Counted from the stretch's first letter, positions 8,303-18,554 are shown. The stretch: 62,693 nt of DNA from UBA1189 sp045594245 (GCA_045594245.1 JAZNYG010000087.1:1-62693), one strand, 5' to 3'. Numbers and translations: made by a program. The notes: a model not told the origin generated them from the letters alone.

Positions 8303-11300
8303 TTACTTAACGTAAACCTTCTTACCATTAACGATATAGATGCCCTTCTCAAGGTTCTTCACACCGCCTACGGTAGTCTGGATGGCCTTACCATTTACAG
8401 AGTAAACAGTGATAGGAGCATCAGCATTGAGCATGTTGTCAATACCATCTGCAGGGATGAAGGTGATAACCACCTCGATAATCACGGCCTTACCCTCGTG
8501 AACGAATGCCCACTTAGCGGTGTAAACATCACCAGCCTCGTATGTAGCGTCGTAGCAACCGATATAGTCGATAGAGCCGGAAGCGGGATCATTGTTCTTT
8601 ACGCAAACGCTACCAGCATCAAGGCCACCCCAAGGAGTTGCGTCACCCTGAGAGTTGCGCCATCCGTCGGTAGTGTTGACAACAAGATTACCTGTAGTAA
8701 CGTTGAGGATGTACTGCTCAGCATCAGCAAGCGAAGCTACACCAAGAGCAGCAGCTACAGCAGCGGCATCGAACGATGCAGTATTGCCGCTGAAAGCAAC
8801 ACCTGCAGTCTCGTTGTGCTCTACCTTGATGGTAGATACTACCTCGTAGTCAGCAATGTTGATGATAGTAGGCTCAACGAAGGTGATGTTGGTATTGATC
8901 ACTACCGTGTCAACGCCAGCAACGAGTGCCCATACAGCAGTGCTCTGAGTGCCTGCAACGGGATCATTGCCATTGTCTCCGTGCGTGCAGATAGAAATCA
9001 GATAAGCGGCCTCCTCGGCAAACAGCTTAACGCAAACGGCAGCTGTCTCAGAGCTCCAGCCTGCGAATGTGCCGTCTACAGCACGCCAGCCGTCGTATGC
9101 ATCCATTGCATCGGCTACGTACGAGCCATCAGGATTAACACCCCAGATAGTAGCCTCGCCAAGAGACTCTACGCCAAGGAGTGCAGCGAGTTCGCTGGTA
9201 GCGATAGTGTAGTCCTCAGCTGCATAGCCAAGACCTGCCACACGCTCAACATTGAGGTCGTAAACAACCTTCTTGCCAGCAACAATCTGTACAGTCAGCA
9301 CGATGTCCTCGGCAGGAGCCTTCCACTGCATCATCTCCATGAACGAAGCCTTGGGCAAGGTGATGGTGTAGATACCAGCAGGAGCTGCAACACCTTCCCA
9401 GTTCTGAGCCATAAAGATATATGAGTTGCTACCATCGAAATCGAGGCCATTCAAATATTGGAAATAGTTAGATGCATCATTACCCTCAGCATCTACAATA
9501 GTAGGCATACCCTGGAAGTAGAACTGACCGTCGAAGTTCACCTTAATCATATCAGCCGGTGTAGCAACGATAGCAGAGAGGTCAGCCATCACATCTTCAC
9601 CTACGGTCACGTTAGTAACTGTGAGTGGAACTGCAGGAGCCGCTTCGATGGTAATAGTAGCTGTAATCTCAGCGTTACCACAATCACTGTTTTCAGCATC
9701 CACGATGAATCCTGCGGGAATATTCAGGATATAGTCGCCAGCTTCGGTAAACTCACCACCAAACTCATCCGATACAGTGAAACGAACAACATTTGCGTTC
9801 TCTGCAAGAACCTCGGCCTTGAGGTTAGTGGGGCCCCAGCTGTCAGCCAATGTAGCCCAACCAGCACCCTCAGCCAAAGCAACGGGACGATCGAAGGTAA
9901 CATCGATGGTAGAGATTGACTCCACTGTAGCAACGCCCTCAACAAGAGCAACCTCTCCAACCTTAGCACCTACAACGGTGAGCATCTCAACTTCCGTATA
10001 CTTAAGGTTCTTGAATGAGAGCCAGCTTACGTTATTGTCGGCAAGTACGTTGAAGTTGATGGTCAAGTTACCATTCTCATCGGCAGTACCCACTGCTGTG
10101 TATACAGCATGAGCAAACTGAGAAGTGCCAACAACAACACCTTCGGTAACGTCTACAGCCTCACCATCACCTACAGAGAGTGTGATACCGGTAGCATCGG
10201 CAGCAGCTACGCCATTCTTAGCACGTACACGCACCCAAGCCTCCACACTGTAATACTGACCAGGTGTGAGACCTGTTACAGTAGCAGTCTTGGTGGTTGC
10301 ACCGAGAGAAGCATCGTCACCTGTCCAGTACTCGAAGAAGGGAACCTTGAACTCTGTACCGTCGGTTTCACCCTCGCCAGACCATGTATTGATATAAAGG
10401 TCGGTATCGTAATCCTTAACACCGAATGCAGAGAGCAACAAATCGTCGTAGTCTACATTTGCGTGCCAGCCGTGGATAGCAGCAGGGTTATCAACAACAG
10501 CAGTCAATGTACCAGCCTCGTACTGTGCGAGGAAATCCTCAGCCTTAGCCTTATATGTAGCATATGCCTCAGCAGTGTATACATTGGTGCTCTCCATCAA
10601 AGCGAACATAGCGTCGATGGCAGGCTTGCTGATGGCATAAACATTAACAGAAGCAGTAGCAGCAGAAACAGCGGCAGTGAATGCAGCCAAGTTATCCTCT
10701 GAAGAGTCTGCCTCATAAGCAGCCTTTGCAGCCTCCATTGTAGCCAGTACCTCGGCATTCATGGGTTTGTCAATAGCAGCTTTGTATTCAGCATAAACTG
10801 AAGAAGCCTTAACCTCGGCGATAGAAGCATCAGCGCCATAGTATGTCAAGCCAAGCTCACCCCAGATATTCCAGAATGCAGTGTTATCACCATGAACACC
10901 AATCTTAACCTCGTCGCCTTCTGCAACAGTGAAATAGATAGGAGCAATGGCATAGCTACCATTCAGGAATGATGCGTATGCTGCAGCCATACTATTTTCT
11001 GAACCTGTAAGCTCGGGGAAGCGAGACTGCTGGTCATTTACATAGAAATAGGGGAAAGCACCGGTATTGTCGCCATCGTTACGATAGAACGCATGTCCAT
11101 CCAAGCGGTATACACCAGGCTTCATGCCCACAAGTACCTGTGACAAGTCGAAGCCGTTGGTTGAATGGTAAGACTCTGCGCAGTTAGCAGTATTGCCACC
11201 GCCACCCAAAGCATAATTTGAAGGAGTACCAGTACCATCAGCCGATGTTACAGTCCAGCCACCAGCATTACGCTTACACTCGGGGTTGTTGATATAGATA

Positions 11301-13672
11301 GTAGCATCTGCAGGAGCCTCTACAGTAGCAGCATCCAGTGCAGCAAATGCCTCAGCTCTGCTGATGATAGTCCACTCAGCAGCAGCAGTAACCTCGGTTA
11401 TAGTAACAATCACCTTGTTTGTGCCGTTACCAGCCAGATAGTTGCCACCATTATTAATGGTATAGTTGCCATTCTCATTCTTGGCAAATGTCCAGTTAGC
11501 AGCAGCGCCATCGCAATAGAGGCCTGTAGCCAAGTAGTGGCTGTCGCCACCATTGCTTTGGTGAGAATCAAGTGTATAAGCATTGTTGCCTTGGTGTGCG
11601 AAGGTGAAGAACTGAGGCTTGCCAAGCAAAGAAGCATGTGTACCCCAGTCGTTACCACCACCCAAGTAGTAGCCAGTCTCTGTGTTTACAATCAGGTAAT
11701 CACCATCGGCAAAGTAAGGAGGCTCAACGAATGTAACCTCGCTCCAGTCTACAACAGTAAGTTGCTTGTTGCCCTTATATTCGCCAAGTGTAGCAGTAAT
11801 CTTACCACTCAAGAAGCCGCCAAGTACATAGTCTGCAGGAATATTGTAGTCGTAGATAGCCAATGTATCGGTACCATCAGTGATAGACATATTGTTGCCA
11901 CTCAGATAGGTAATCTTAGCATTATTGACATTCAGGTCTACCATATTACCTACTTCAAATGCCAACAATTCAGCAATAGTGTTGAACGAAGGATTAGACG
12001 GAGCCACGGGAGCTACGGTAACCTCACCAGCCTTGAAGAGATATACGGGAGCCTGAACACTTGTGTAAGCGCAGAAGCGGGGAGCCGAAGCATTGTACTG
12101 GAGTACGCGCTCAGTGGTCACAGCGTGAGTAATCACTGCATTGTGAGCATACTGGTTGAAGGCGATGGCCCAAGCAGAACCCTCCGCATCATTAATCAAG
12201 TAGTTACCGCTTGACCAATGCAGATAAGCACCATTCAACTCATCCTTGAATTTCCATGCACCGGGCTCACCTTCAAGAGTAAGTTCGTATGCAGCACCTG
12301 CGAAAATTGCAGGAGCCTCAGAAATAGCAGTTGCCACTACAGTTTCTACAGTATAGTTCTCGCTCATAGCCAATGTATCTGAAGGCACACGAATCTTACC
12401 ACTCAGGTCAGACAGAGCTACCCATCCGCCATTCACCTCGGCCATGATGAGATACTTGCCACCAGCTACGAGGTCAGCCTCGTTCTGTACCATGGTGTAA
12501 ACAGAAGTCTCAGGTACAGGCTCTTCTTTCTCAGGATCAGCCTCAGCATCGCCCAGGCGAATCAATGTCCACGCACCAATGTTGGCATAGTCACCAGCTT
12601 CAGGAGATTCGGTCTTTGCAATACCAATCTTAACCTGACCTTCTTCCTGTACATTGAAGACAAGTTCGTTTACATACTGTCCGTTATTGAACCAAACCTG
12701 AACAGCAGCTGAAGAATTGGGAACATACTTTCCGTTTACGGTTACAGAGCCATCGCCTGCAGCGTAGTCAGTATCAGAGGCACCATCGTAGCGATTCTGA
12801 ACGGCAACCTCGTACTTGTATGAAGAAGTCTCGGCATAGAGCTTAGCCAAGCGAGTCTCGGTACCAGCTACAATAGCCTCGTACTCGGATTGCTCGGCAC
12901 CGCTATAACGGTAAGCAGCCTGTGCGGTCATCTTATACTGACCTGCAGGAAGTGTAATGGTTTGGCTGAAATCGAAGATTGAACCAGAGCCAACCTTCAC
13001 CACGCCGCCAGAGATACCCTTGGTACCCTCGGTATTCCAAGCATCGGTAGTAGAGAGGTCTGCATTCACGATAGCACCGGTATAGTCGTTATCTTCTGCT
13101 TCCTGTTCTATAGTCTCAATTACGATGATAAAGCAGCCTTGCTTACCAGCCATTGTGAAGGTAAATGAGCCTGACACAGGTTCAGGAAAGGTATAATCAA
13201 TAACGCCAGGTGTACCCAGTACCTTGTCAACCATTGTAGCATCATCCTTGTACACTGCAATAGTGTTGTTCTCAGTTACATCAACACCGTTGATCTCTTT
13301 CAAGGTACAGGTTCCTTCGCTCTCCAAAGCATTGGTATAACCTATAAACTTAATGTTACAAATCTTCACGCCCTCAGGCATGTAGAATGTGTTTTGTGCA
13401 CCATTACTGTTCTTGAACGTAGTAAGGTTGCCATCATAATAAGGAGCTGCATTTACCTTGTTGGCACCACTAATACCTTTAGCAGTGTTACCAGTAATGG
13501 CCCACGAATACCCTGCATGCTCATTGGATGTCCATGTCTGGTTGGCACCACCCTCAAGGGCGTCAGACACAGCACCACCACCGAAAGCAAAATACAGAGT
13601 CTCCGCCCATGCACCATTAGTACATAGGAACATAGCGACAAGCGCCATCAGAAAACTAAGTTTCTTTTTCAT
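8303..13672 (-). CDS. Giant secreted multidomain protein (1789 aa), probable cell-surface or polysaccharide-binding protein
   Basis: The signal peptide is MKKKLSFLMALVAMFLCTNG-AWAE. Modules in order: an N-terminal beta domain (about 24-190); a CBM-like segment with SQTITLPAGQYKMTAQA; two beta-rich segments; a trefoil-like segment containing DYLIVNTETGYYL and WGTHASL, which matches the WGTQASL segment of the 1774-aa protein; another CBM-like segment; Ala-rich helical FIVAR-like stretches; another CBM-like segment (about 1050-1210); two Ig-like segments (from LTVVGAKVGEVAL); two related repeats resembling DUF4859 (SELAALLGV ... DGWRAVDG and AAVAAALGV ... DGWRNSQG); and a C-terminal sorting-type tail (ITVYSVNGKAIQ ... 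GIYIVNGKKVYVK). No catalytic motif is visible. A promoter candidate TTGC-N19-TATATTCG lies about 50-80 bp upstream. The leader just before the ATG resembles those of the genes at 7499 and 18555. Confidence 0.85.
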   Translation of the reverse strand: MKKKLSFLMALVAMFLCTNGAWAETLYFAFGGGAVSDALEGGANQTWTSNEHAGYSWAITGNTAKGISGANKVNAAPYYDGNLTTFKNSNGAQNTFYMPEGVKICNIKFIGYTNALESEGTCTLKEINGVDVTENNTIAVYKDDATMVDKVLGTPGVIDYTFPEPVSGSFTFTMAGKQGCFIIVIETIEQEAEDNDYTGAIVNADLSTTDAWNTEGTKGISGGVVKVGSGSIFDFSQTITLPAGQYKMTAQAAYRYSGAEQSEYEAIVAGTETRLAKLYAETSSYKYEVAVQNRYDGASDTDYAAGDGSVTVNGKYVPNSSAAVQVWFNNGQYVNELVFNVQEEGQVKIGIAKTESPEAGDYANIGAWTLIRLGDAEADPEKEEPVPETSVYTMVQNEADLVAGGKYLIMAEVNGGWVALSDLSGKIRVPSDTLAMSENYTVETVVATAISEAPAIFAGAAYELTLEGEPGAWKFKDELNGAYLHWSSGNYLINDAEGSAWAIAFNQYAHNAVITHAVTTERVLQYNASAPRFCAYTSVQAPVYLFKAGEVTVAPVAPSNPSFNTIAELLAFEVGNMVDLNVNNAKITYLSGNNMSITDGTDTLAIYDYNIPADYVLGGFLSGKITATLGEYKGNKQLTVVDWSEVTFVEPPYFADGDYLIVNTETGYYLGGGNDWGTHASLLGKPQFFTFAHQGNNAYTLDSHQSNGGDSHYLATGLYCDGAAANWTFAKNENGNYTINNGGNYLAGNGTNKVIVTITEVTAAAEWTIISRAEAFAALDAATVEAPADATIYINNPECKRNAGGWTVTSADGTGTPSNYALGGGGNTANCAESYHSTNGFDLSQVLVGMKPGVYRLDGHAFYRNDGDNTGAFPYFYVNDQQSRFPELTGSENSMAAAYASFLNGSYAIAPIYFTVAEGDEVKIGVHGDNTAFWNIWGELGLTYYGADASIAEVKASSVYAEYKAAIDKPMNAEVLATMEAAKAAYEADSSEDNLAAFTAAVSAATASVNVYAISKPAIDAMFALMESTNVYTAEAYATYKAKAEDFLAQYEAGTLTAVVDNPAAIHGWHANVDYDDLLLSAFGVKDYDTDLYINTWSGEGETDGTEFKVPFFEYWTGDDASLGATTKTATVTGLTPGQYYSVEAWVRVRAKNGVAAADATGITLSVGDGEAVDVTEGVVVGTSQFAHAVYTAVGTADENGNLTINFNVLADNNVSWLSFKNLKYTEVEMLTVVGAKVGEVALVEGVATVESISTIDVTFDRPVALAEGAGWATLADSWGPTNLKAEVLAENANVVRFTVSDEFGGEFTEAGDYILNIPAGFIVDAENSDCGNAEITATITIEAAPAVPLTVTNVTVGEDVMADLSAIVATPADMIKVNFDGQFYFQGMPTIVDAEGNDASNYFQYLNGLDFDGSNSYIFMAQNWEGVAAPAGIYTITLPKASFMEMMQWKAPAEDIVLTVQIVAGKKVVYDLNVERVAGLGYAAEDYTIATSELAALLGVESLGEATIWGVNPDGSYVADAMDAYDGWRAVDGTFAGWSSETAAVCVKLFAEEAAYLISICTHGDNGNDPVAGTQSTAVWALVAGVDTVVINTNITFVEPTIINIADYEVVSTIKVEHNETAGVAFSGNTASFDAAAVAAALGVASLADAEQYILNVTTGNLVVNTTDGWRNSQGDATPWGGLDAGSVCVKNNDPASGSIDYIGCYDATYEAGDVYTAKWAFVHEGKAVIIEVVITFIPADGIDNMLNADAPITVYSVNGKAIQTTVGGVKNLEKGIYIVNGKKVYVK

Positions 13673-14059
13673 AATGTAGTAATTTTGGTTAATAATAATG
13701 TAATTTTGATATTTAGTGATTTCCGTTTTAACGAGCGAATATACATATTTTTACGGATTATCGCAACTTTTCACCCATTTATTTAAGAAAACAAGAAAAA
13801 CGACATCAGCATTTTATGTTATAAAACATGTTTTCACACAACTGCAAAGAAGAACCGCGTCAACAAAGAGCAACAATGGACATCCACGACACGCAGAGAG
13901 CATAATTACATTTGTCAAGCCTTTCAAGCAAAATGCTTACATTTTGTAAAGCACGAGCCGATTATATCCATATAAAACCCTGCACGCCTCACAGTGTGCA
14001 GGGGGACTATAAAAGAGTTTTTCAAAACCTATACCATTCGGTACAGTTTGGATGTATAA
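13673..14059. other. 387-bp intergenic region
   Basis: It contains the leader and promoter of the 1789-aa gene (right of 13672), a small hairpin around 13929-13947 (CAAAATG / CATTTTG), and the terminator at 13978-14003. I see no gene in it. Confidence 0.7.
13978..14003 (-). terminator. Intrinsic terminator after the SRPBCC gene
   Basis: Perfect 8-bp arms CCCTGCAC / GTGCAGGG with loop GCCTCACAGT, 57 bp past the stop of the SRPBCC gene on the minus strand, followed by TTTTATA. Confidence 0.75.
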
Positions 14060-14470
14060 TCAATAGTTAATGCGAGCAAGCATATCAGCAATCTTCTCTA
14101 TGCCCTCTTGAAGCGGCTTCTGCACCATCCCTTTAATAAAGGGGTTCAGTTCAGTACGTAGAGTGAGCTTCATCTTGCTGGCCTCAGCAGAAGTAGGCAA
14201 CATCTGTATCCACAAGGTGAGCGGGATAGGCGATGTAGTAGCTTCCAGCTTCACGCATTTGGGTTCCTCCCGCTCTATCACCTTGAAGGCTATGTCACCC
14301 ACAGGAGCTACATTGATGCTTACCGTATCGCGATCGAACTTCAGGTCTTTTACCTTATCCTGCGGTATACGGTCTTTCACGCTCTCGAGGTGCGAGAGGT
14401 CCGACAGCATATCATACACACGCTGCTGGCTATACGGGATAGCCACCACTTGACTCTCAAACTGATTCAT
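14060..14470 (-). CDS. SRPBCC (START-like) family protein
   Basis: A 136-aa cytoplasmic protein of the helix-grip SRPBCC/polyketide-cyclase-like fold. The N-terminal sequence MNQFESQVVAIPYSQQRVYDML, split here as an opening strand and the following helix, is characteristic, as is the long C-terminal helix (FIKGMVQKPLQEGIEKIADML). The fold binds hydrophobic ligands. The specific role is unknown. I chose the ATG at 14468-14470 because the family begins with M-x-x-F-E-S; the upstream in-frame Met at 14500 would overlap the stop of pyrE. The gene starts 17 bp after pyrE and is probably in the same transcript. Confidence 0.85.
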   Translation of the reverse strand: MNQFESQVVAIPYSQQRVYDMLSDLSHLESVKDRIPQDKVKDLKFDRDTVSINVAPVGDIAFKVIEREEPKCVKLEATTSPIPLTLWIQMLPTSAEASKMKLTLRTELNPFIKGMVQKPLQEGIEKIADMLARINY

Positions 14471-14487
14471 CAGACTGCAATGATTAT

Positions 14488-15120
14488 TTATGCATTCCAA
14501 TGGGCGGGATCCTTACGCCATTCATCAAGCATAGGAAGCTCGTCTTCAGTAATATAGCCAGTCTCTTGAGCAACCTCAAGCACTGCTTCATAGTTGGTCA
14601 GCGTGATAAGTTCCACATCAGCCTCCTCGAAAGCCTTCTTGGCCACATCGAAGCCATAGGTATACGATGCTACCATACCGATAACGTCGCAACCGTTGTT
14701 ACGCACTGCCTGCACAGCCTTGAGGCTGCTTCCGCCCGTAGAGATGAGGTCTTCTACGACTACCACCTTCATGCCAGGACGGAGATCGCCTTCGATGAGG
14801 TTTTCCAAACCGTGGTCTTTAGGAGTCGAGCGCACATATACAAAGGGGAGATTGAGTAGGTCGGCAACGAGAGCACCCATAGCGATGGCACCTGTAGCTA
14901 CACCGGCAATGGCCTCTACCTGTCCGAAACGCTCTTGGATGACACGCGCAAACTCAATCTTAATGAAGTCGCGCAATCCAGGATAAGAGAGTGTTTTTCT
15001 GTTATCGCAATAAAAAGGCGACTTCCAGCCCGACGCCCAAGTAAAGGGATTCGAGGGTTGCAACTTAATGGCTTTGATTCTCAGCAGTTTCTCTGCATAA
15101 ATTTTCTCAAGGGTTTTCAT
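14488..15120 (-). CDS. pyrE: Orotate phosphoribosyltransferase
   Basis: This enzyme makes orotidine 5'-monophosphate from orotate and PRPP in pyrimidine biosynthesis. The PRPP-binding motif VVVVEDLISTGGSS lies at about residues 119-132, and the N-terminal orotate region (LQPSNPFTWASGWKSPFYCD) is intact. The ATG at 15118-15120 (MKTLEKIYAEKLL) gives 210 aa, the normal length. The longer in-frame reading would start inside the promoter, whose -7 box TAACTTTG is at 15150-15157. It heads a two-gene unit with the SRPBCC protein. Confidence 0.96.
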   Translation of the reverse strand: MKTLEKIYAEKLLRIKAIKLQPSNPFTWASGWKSPFYCDNRKTLSYPGLRDFIKIEFARVIQERFGQVEAIAGVATGAIAMGALVADLLNLPFVYVRSTPKDHGLENLIEGDLRPGMKVVVVEDLISTGGSSLKAVQAVRNNGCDVIGMVASYTYGFDVAKKAFEEADVELITLTNYEAVLEVAQETGYITEDELPMLDEWRKDPAHWNA

Positions 15121-15222
15121 ACCGAATCTTTTTCTTATTAAAACAATCGCAAAGTTAACAAAATCTATGGTAAGTCTGCACACAAATGGCAGTTTTTCTC
15201 AAAAAAACGAGTTCGCCACCGT

Positions 15223-16989
15223 TTAGAATCCGTTCAGTCCCTCCTGCCCCTCACGAATGAGTGTGGGGTAGTCATCAGCATGCTGGCTGTCAAAGTTGAA
15301 GCCGCTCATCAGCTCATCCAACTTGGCTTGTGCAGCAGCATTGCCTGTAGCCGCAAACTCCTCGCGCAGGATGCGCACCTTCTCATGAGCCTGCACACCC
15401 TCGATGAGCTTCTCGAAGCGCACTGAGCTGCGTCCGTAGGGATATACCATATAGGTGTCGCCGGCAGGCCATGAGCGGAAGCGGGTGTCGTGGAGCGGGT
15501 GCTTGGTCCAGCTGTTGTAGGCCCAGCGCAGGTAGCCATCGTAGCCCGAGTAGGCGGCATAGAAGCCATACCAGGCACCCTCGGCAGGAATGGAGAAGGT
15601 GAAGGTGTTGGGGCGATGGGTCGAGCAGCAGGTATAGACGGTGGTCTTCTTGCCCTCAGCCTTGCGGCGCTCCATCACCTCACGGGGCAGCAGCTCGCCC
15701 TGCTCCAAGGCAATGCAGTAGTCGTAAAGACCCGCCTCAATCTCGGGGTGATAGTTACCGGCCAATGACACCTTGAACTCGGGGTCGGCCTTGCGGATGA
15801 CAGCCATAGCCCGCTGCATGGCCTGCATGGGTCGCTCGTCCATAGCGATGGTGGTGATGGCAAACCAGCCCTTTGCTCTCAGGTGCTTTGAGAAGGCCTT
15901 GAGCATGGATACCCACATATCTTCGTAGGCTGCATCACCGGGTGCAGCACGCAGCACCTGCATACGGTTGGTGGCTACGTCGTAGTAGGGGAAGCTGAGT
16001 GCCCATGGTATCATGGAAAAACAGTTGATTTGCTCCGTGATGCCGCAACTCATCATGAACTCGATCCAGCGGTCAAACACGTCGAAGCCAAAGCTCCACG
16101 AGCCGTCGAGGTTCTTCGTCCATGTCACCATAGAGTCGAAGTGGTCCTCGGTCTGGCCATTCCACGGCTTGTGCATGATGCTGGCAGTGATAACCTTCTG
16201 TCCGGCAGCTGCCAACATCTCCATGGAGGGGCGCATGGCTGCGAGGTGGGCATCGCTCCACAGCGGTGTATTGTAGTAGCGGGCCTCGGCGAAGGGGTTC
16301 TGCCACAGGTCGAGGTGGAAAGCCCAATCCTTTGGTGCGGGCAGAGTGCGGTCGATGACCTTGATGTTCAAAGGCAGCTTGGCTACATTGCGCTTACCGA
16401 CCTTGATGATGAGCGTACCACTATACATGCCAGGTACAGCATCAGCAGGTATTTGGCAACTGACCCATACCGATCGGGTGCTCATGGCATCCATGGCGAT
16501 AGCCTCTATATGCGGGTCAATCATGTCGGCTACCATGGCCGTGTCGTAAATGGTATGGTCGGGGCGATGTCCGCTGCCTGCGCCACGTCCGTCGGGAGTG
16601 CTCCATGCATCGGTCTTCACGTATCGTACGAAGGCCGCCTTCACCGCCTCGGCAGGGAGGGTGTGGCGTCCGTTCTTGAAGGTGCTGAGCTGGAAACTCA
16701 TGGGAGCCACACTGTCGGTAGCTACTCCGCTGTAGATGAGGGCCTGTGTGCTCACACGCTCACCACGCCAGGCAGTGAGTGTCTCTGAGCGTTTCAGTGC
16801 CTTGGTGTCGGGCATCGCGTGCCAGTCGTAGCGTACGTCGCTGGTTCCCCATGCGGCACGGATGTTCTTAACGCCCTTCCATTCCTCTGCTACAGGTGTT
16901 TTGTGGTCGGGTATTTCTATGAAAGTGTCTTGGGCATGAGCCAAGCACGCGGTGCCAATAAGAGCAGCCAGCAGTAGTGTCTTTTTCAT
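15223..16989 (-). CDS. Secreted DUF4091 protein, glycoside hydrolase family 123-like
   Basis: A 588-aa protein from the ATG at 16987-16989 (MKKTLLLAALIGTACLAHAQ, signal peptide). It has an N-terminal beta domain (QALIYSG ... VPGMYSGTLIIKV) followed by a TIM-barrel-like region (DWAFHLDLWQNPF, FDVFDRWIEFMMSCGI). The acidic pair in TTIAMDERPM matches the adjacent Asp-Glu catalytic pair of GH123 beta-N-acetylgalactosaminidases, where Asp orients the substrate acetamido group and Glu is the acid. GH123 activity is inferred from this pair and the general layout; DUF4091 proteins are mostly uncharacterised. It starts 20 bp after the U32 gene and is probably in the same operon. Confidence 0.8.
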   Translation of the reverse strand: MKKTLLLAALIGTACLAHAQDTFIEIPDHKTPVAEEWKGVKNIRAAWGTSDVRYDWHAMPDTKALKRSETLTAWRGERVSTQALIYSGVATDSVAPMSFQLSTFKNGRHTLPAEAVKAAFVRYVKTDAWSTPDGRGAGSGHRPDHTIYDTAMVADMIDPHIEAIAMDAMSTRSVWVSCQIPADAVPGMYSGTLIIKVGKRNVAKLPLNIKVIDRTLPAPKDWAFHLDLWQNPFAEARYYNTPLWSDAHLAAMRPSMEMLAAAGQKVITASIMHKPWNGQTEDHFDSMVTWTKNLDGSWSFGFDVFDRWIEFMMSCGITEQINCFSMIPWALSFPYYDVATNRMQVLRAAPGDAAYEDMWVSMLKAFSKHLRAKGWFAITTIAMDERPMQAMQRAMAVIRKADPEFKVSLAGNYHPEIEAGLYDYCIALEQGELLPREVMERRKAEGKKTTVYTCCSTHRPNTFTFSIPAEGAWYGFYAAYSGYDGYLRWAYNSWTKHPLHDTRFRSWPAGDTYMVYPYGRSSVRFEKLIEGVQAHEKVRILREEFAATGNAAAQAKLDELMSGFNFDSQHADDYPTLIREGQEGLNGF

Positions 16990-17009
16990 GGTACTTCTAT
17001 ATTTAACTA

Positions 17010-18305
17010 TCAATTAGCCTTATCATTCACTCCGGTAGAGCGTATGAGATACAGTTTATCGTTCGGGCGTATACGGTCGGGTACCTTGAACGATACATGT
17101 ACGCCCTTCTTTACCGTGTCCACAGGTTTGAGGTTTACGCGTGCCTCATCCAACGTGAGGTACATGGCACCCGTAGTATGTCCCGTGATGAGCAGTTTGT
17201 CGCCCACATGCAGCTCGGTTGCTTCGATGAGAAACTCCGCCACACCGATGTTTGAGAAGTAGCGGATTCCCTTGCCAGCATACACCTTGCGTTCTGTAGC
17301 GGCCGAGCCGTAGTTGCGCGTCCACTCGCCCAGGCGCTGCCCCAAGTAGTAGCCATTCCAGAAACCGCGATTGAATACCGTGGCCAGGCGGCGGTCCCAC
17401 TCATCCTTTTTCTCTACAGTGAGCGCACTATCCAGGTAGCTGTTTATGGCCTCGTTGTAGCACTCCACCACGGTCTTCACATATTCAGGGCCGCGGGCAC
17501 GACCCTCTATCTTGAACACACGCACACCAGCATCCATCATCTCATCCATGAAGCGGATGGTCTTAAGGTCCTTGGGCGACATGACATACTTGTTGTCAAC
17601 CTCCAATTCAATGGGGTCAGCGGGGCTATCCACCTCGCTAAGGAGATAAGAGGGCTCCTCTCTTGCCACATCGTAGCCTCTGCGGCACACCTGCATGCAG
17701 GCACCACGATTGGCCGATGCGTTCAGCTCGTGCAGACTCAGATAGCACTTGCCCGAGACGGCCATGCAGAGCGCCCCATGGCAGAACATCTCAATACGGA
17801 TGAGTTCACCCTTCGGACCGCGTATCTGCTCGTCCTGAATGGTCTTATAGATAGCTGCCACCTGCTTGAGGTTGAGTTCGCGGGCCAGCACCACCACATC
17901 GGCAAAGCGGGCGTAGAATTTGAGTGCCTCGGCATTACTGATGTTGAGCTGGGTGCTCAGGTGCACCTCCTGCCCTATACGGTTGCAGTAGTCCATTACC
18001 GCCACGTCGGCAGCTATGACGGCCGATATGCCCGCCTCGTGAGCGGCATCAATAATGGTACGCATCAGAACGATGTCCTCATCATAGATAATAGTATTGA
18101 CCGTAAGGTAGCTCTTCACACCATGTTCGTCACACGTAGCCGCTATTTCACGCAGATCATCAATGCTGAACGTACTGGCCGAGCGGGCACGCATATTCAG
18201 GTTCTCAATACCGAAGTATATACTGTCGGCACCCGCTTGAATGGCAGCAGCCAGCGATTCGCGCGAGCCTACGGGAGCCATTATTTCAAAGTCTTTCCGA
18301 TTCAT
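17010..18305 (-). CDS. U32 family peptidase / tRNA hydroxylation-type protein
   Basis: A 431-aa protein starting MNRKDFEIMAPVGSRESLAAAIQAGAD, the typical U32 opening. The cluster of conserved cysteines (MFCHGALCMAVSGKCYLSL, then RGACMQVCRRGY) is present, as in YegQ/TrhP and RlhA, which act in tRNA or rRNA hydroxylation. The family name peptidase is historical, and RNA modification is the more likely role. The C-terminal domain (from about residue 340) is a small beta barrel. The -7 box TACTTTTG at 18311-18318 ends only 5 nt before the ATG, which predicts an mRNA with almost no leader. Confidence 0.88.
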   Translation of the reverse strand: MNRKDFEIMAPVGSRESLAAAIQAGADSIYFGIENLNMRARSASTFSIDDLREIAATCDEHGVKSYLTVNTIIYDEDIVLMRTIIDAAHEAGISAVIAADVAVMDYCNRIGQEVHLSTQLNISNAEALKFYARFADVVVLARELNLKQVAAIYKTIQDEQIRGPKGELIRIEMFCHGALCMAVSGKCYLSLHELNASANRGACMQVCRRGYDVAREEPSYLLSEVDSPADPIELEVDNKYVMSPKDLKTIRFMDEMMDAGVRVFKIEGRARGPEYVKTVVECYNEAINSYLDSALTVEKKDEWDRRLATVFNRGFWNGYYLGQRLGEWTRNYGSAATERKVYAGKGIRYFSNIGVAEFLIEATELHVGDKLLITGHTTGAMYLTLDEARVNLKPVDTVKKGVHVSFKVPDRIRPNDKLYLIRSTGVNDKAN

Positions 18306-18423
18306 AACTGCAAAAGTACGGAATAATCATTGAAAATAAAACTAGTCTTAACACATAAATATGACATATTCATAAAAATTGCACCTCGCCTAATTAATTC
18401 TATGGGGTTTTCTTTACAAATGA

Positions 18424-18454
18424 TTTGACAATTCGAAATTAATCTTTATTTTTG
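18424..18454 (+). promoter_or_regulatory. Promoter of the pectin methylesterase gene
   Basis: TTTG at 18424-18427, 19-bp spacer, TATTTTTG at 18447-18454: a perfect Bacteroidetes housekeeping promoter. The predicted leader is about 95 nt and ends in an AT-rich segment shared with the other two giant genes. Confidence 0.8.
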
Positions 18455-18554
18455 CCGCATCAACAACTGATACCTAATCAATAGTATACGTAATGCTAAT
18501 TCGTAAGTTGAAGAAACACTAAATACTATATTATTAATTAAAATCTATTGCATT

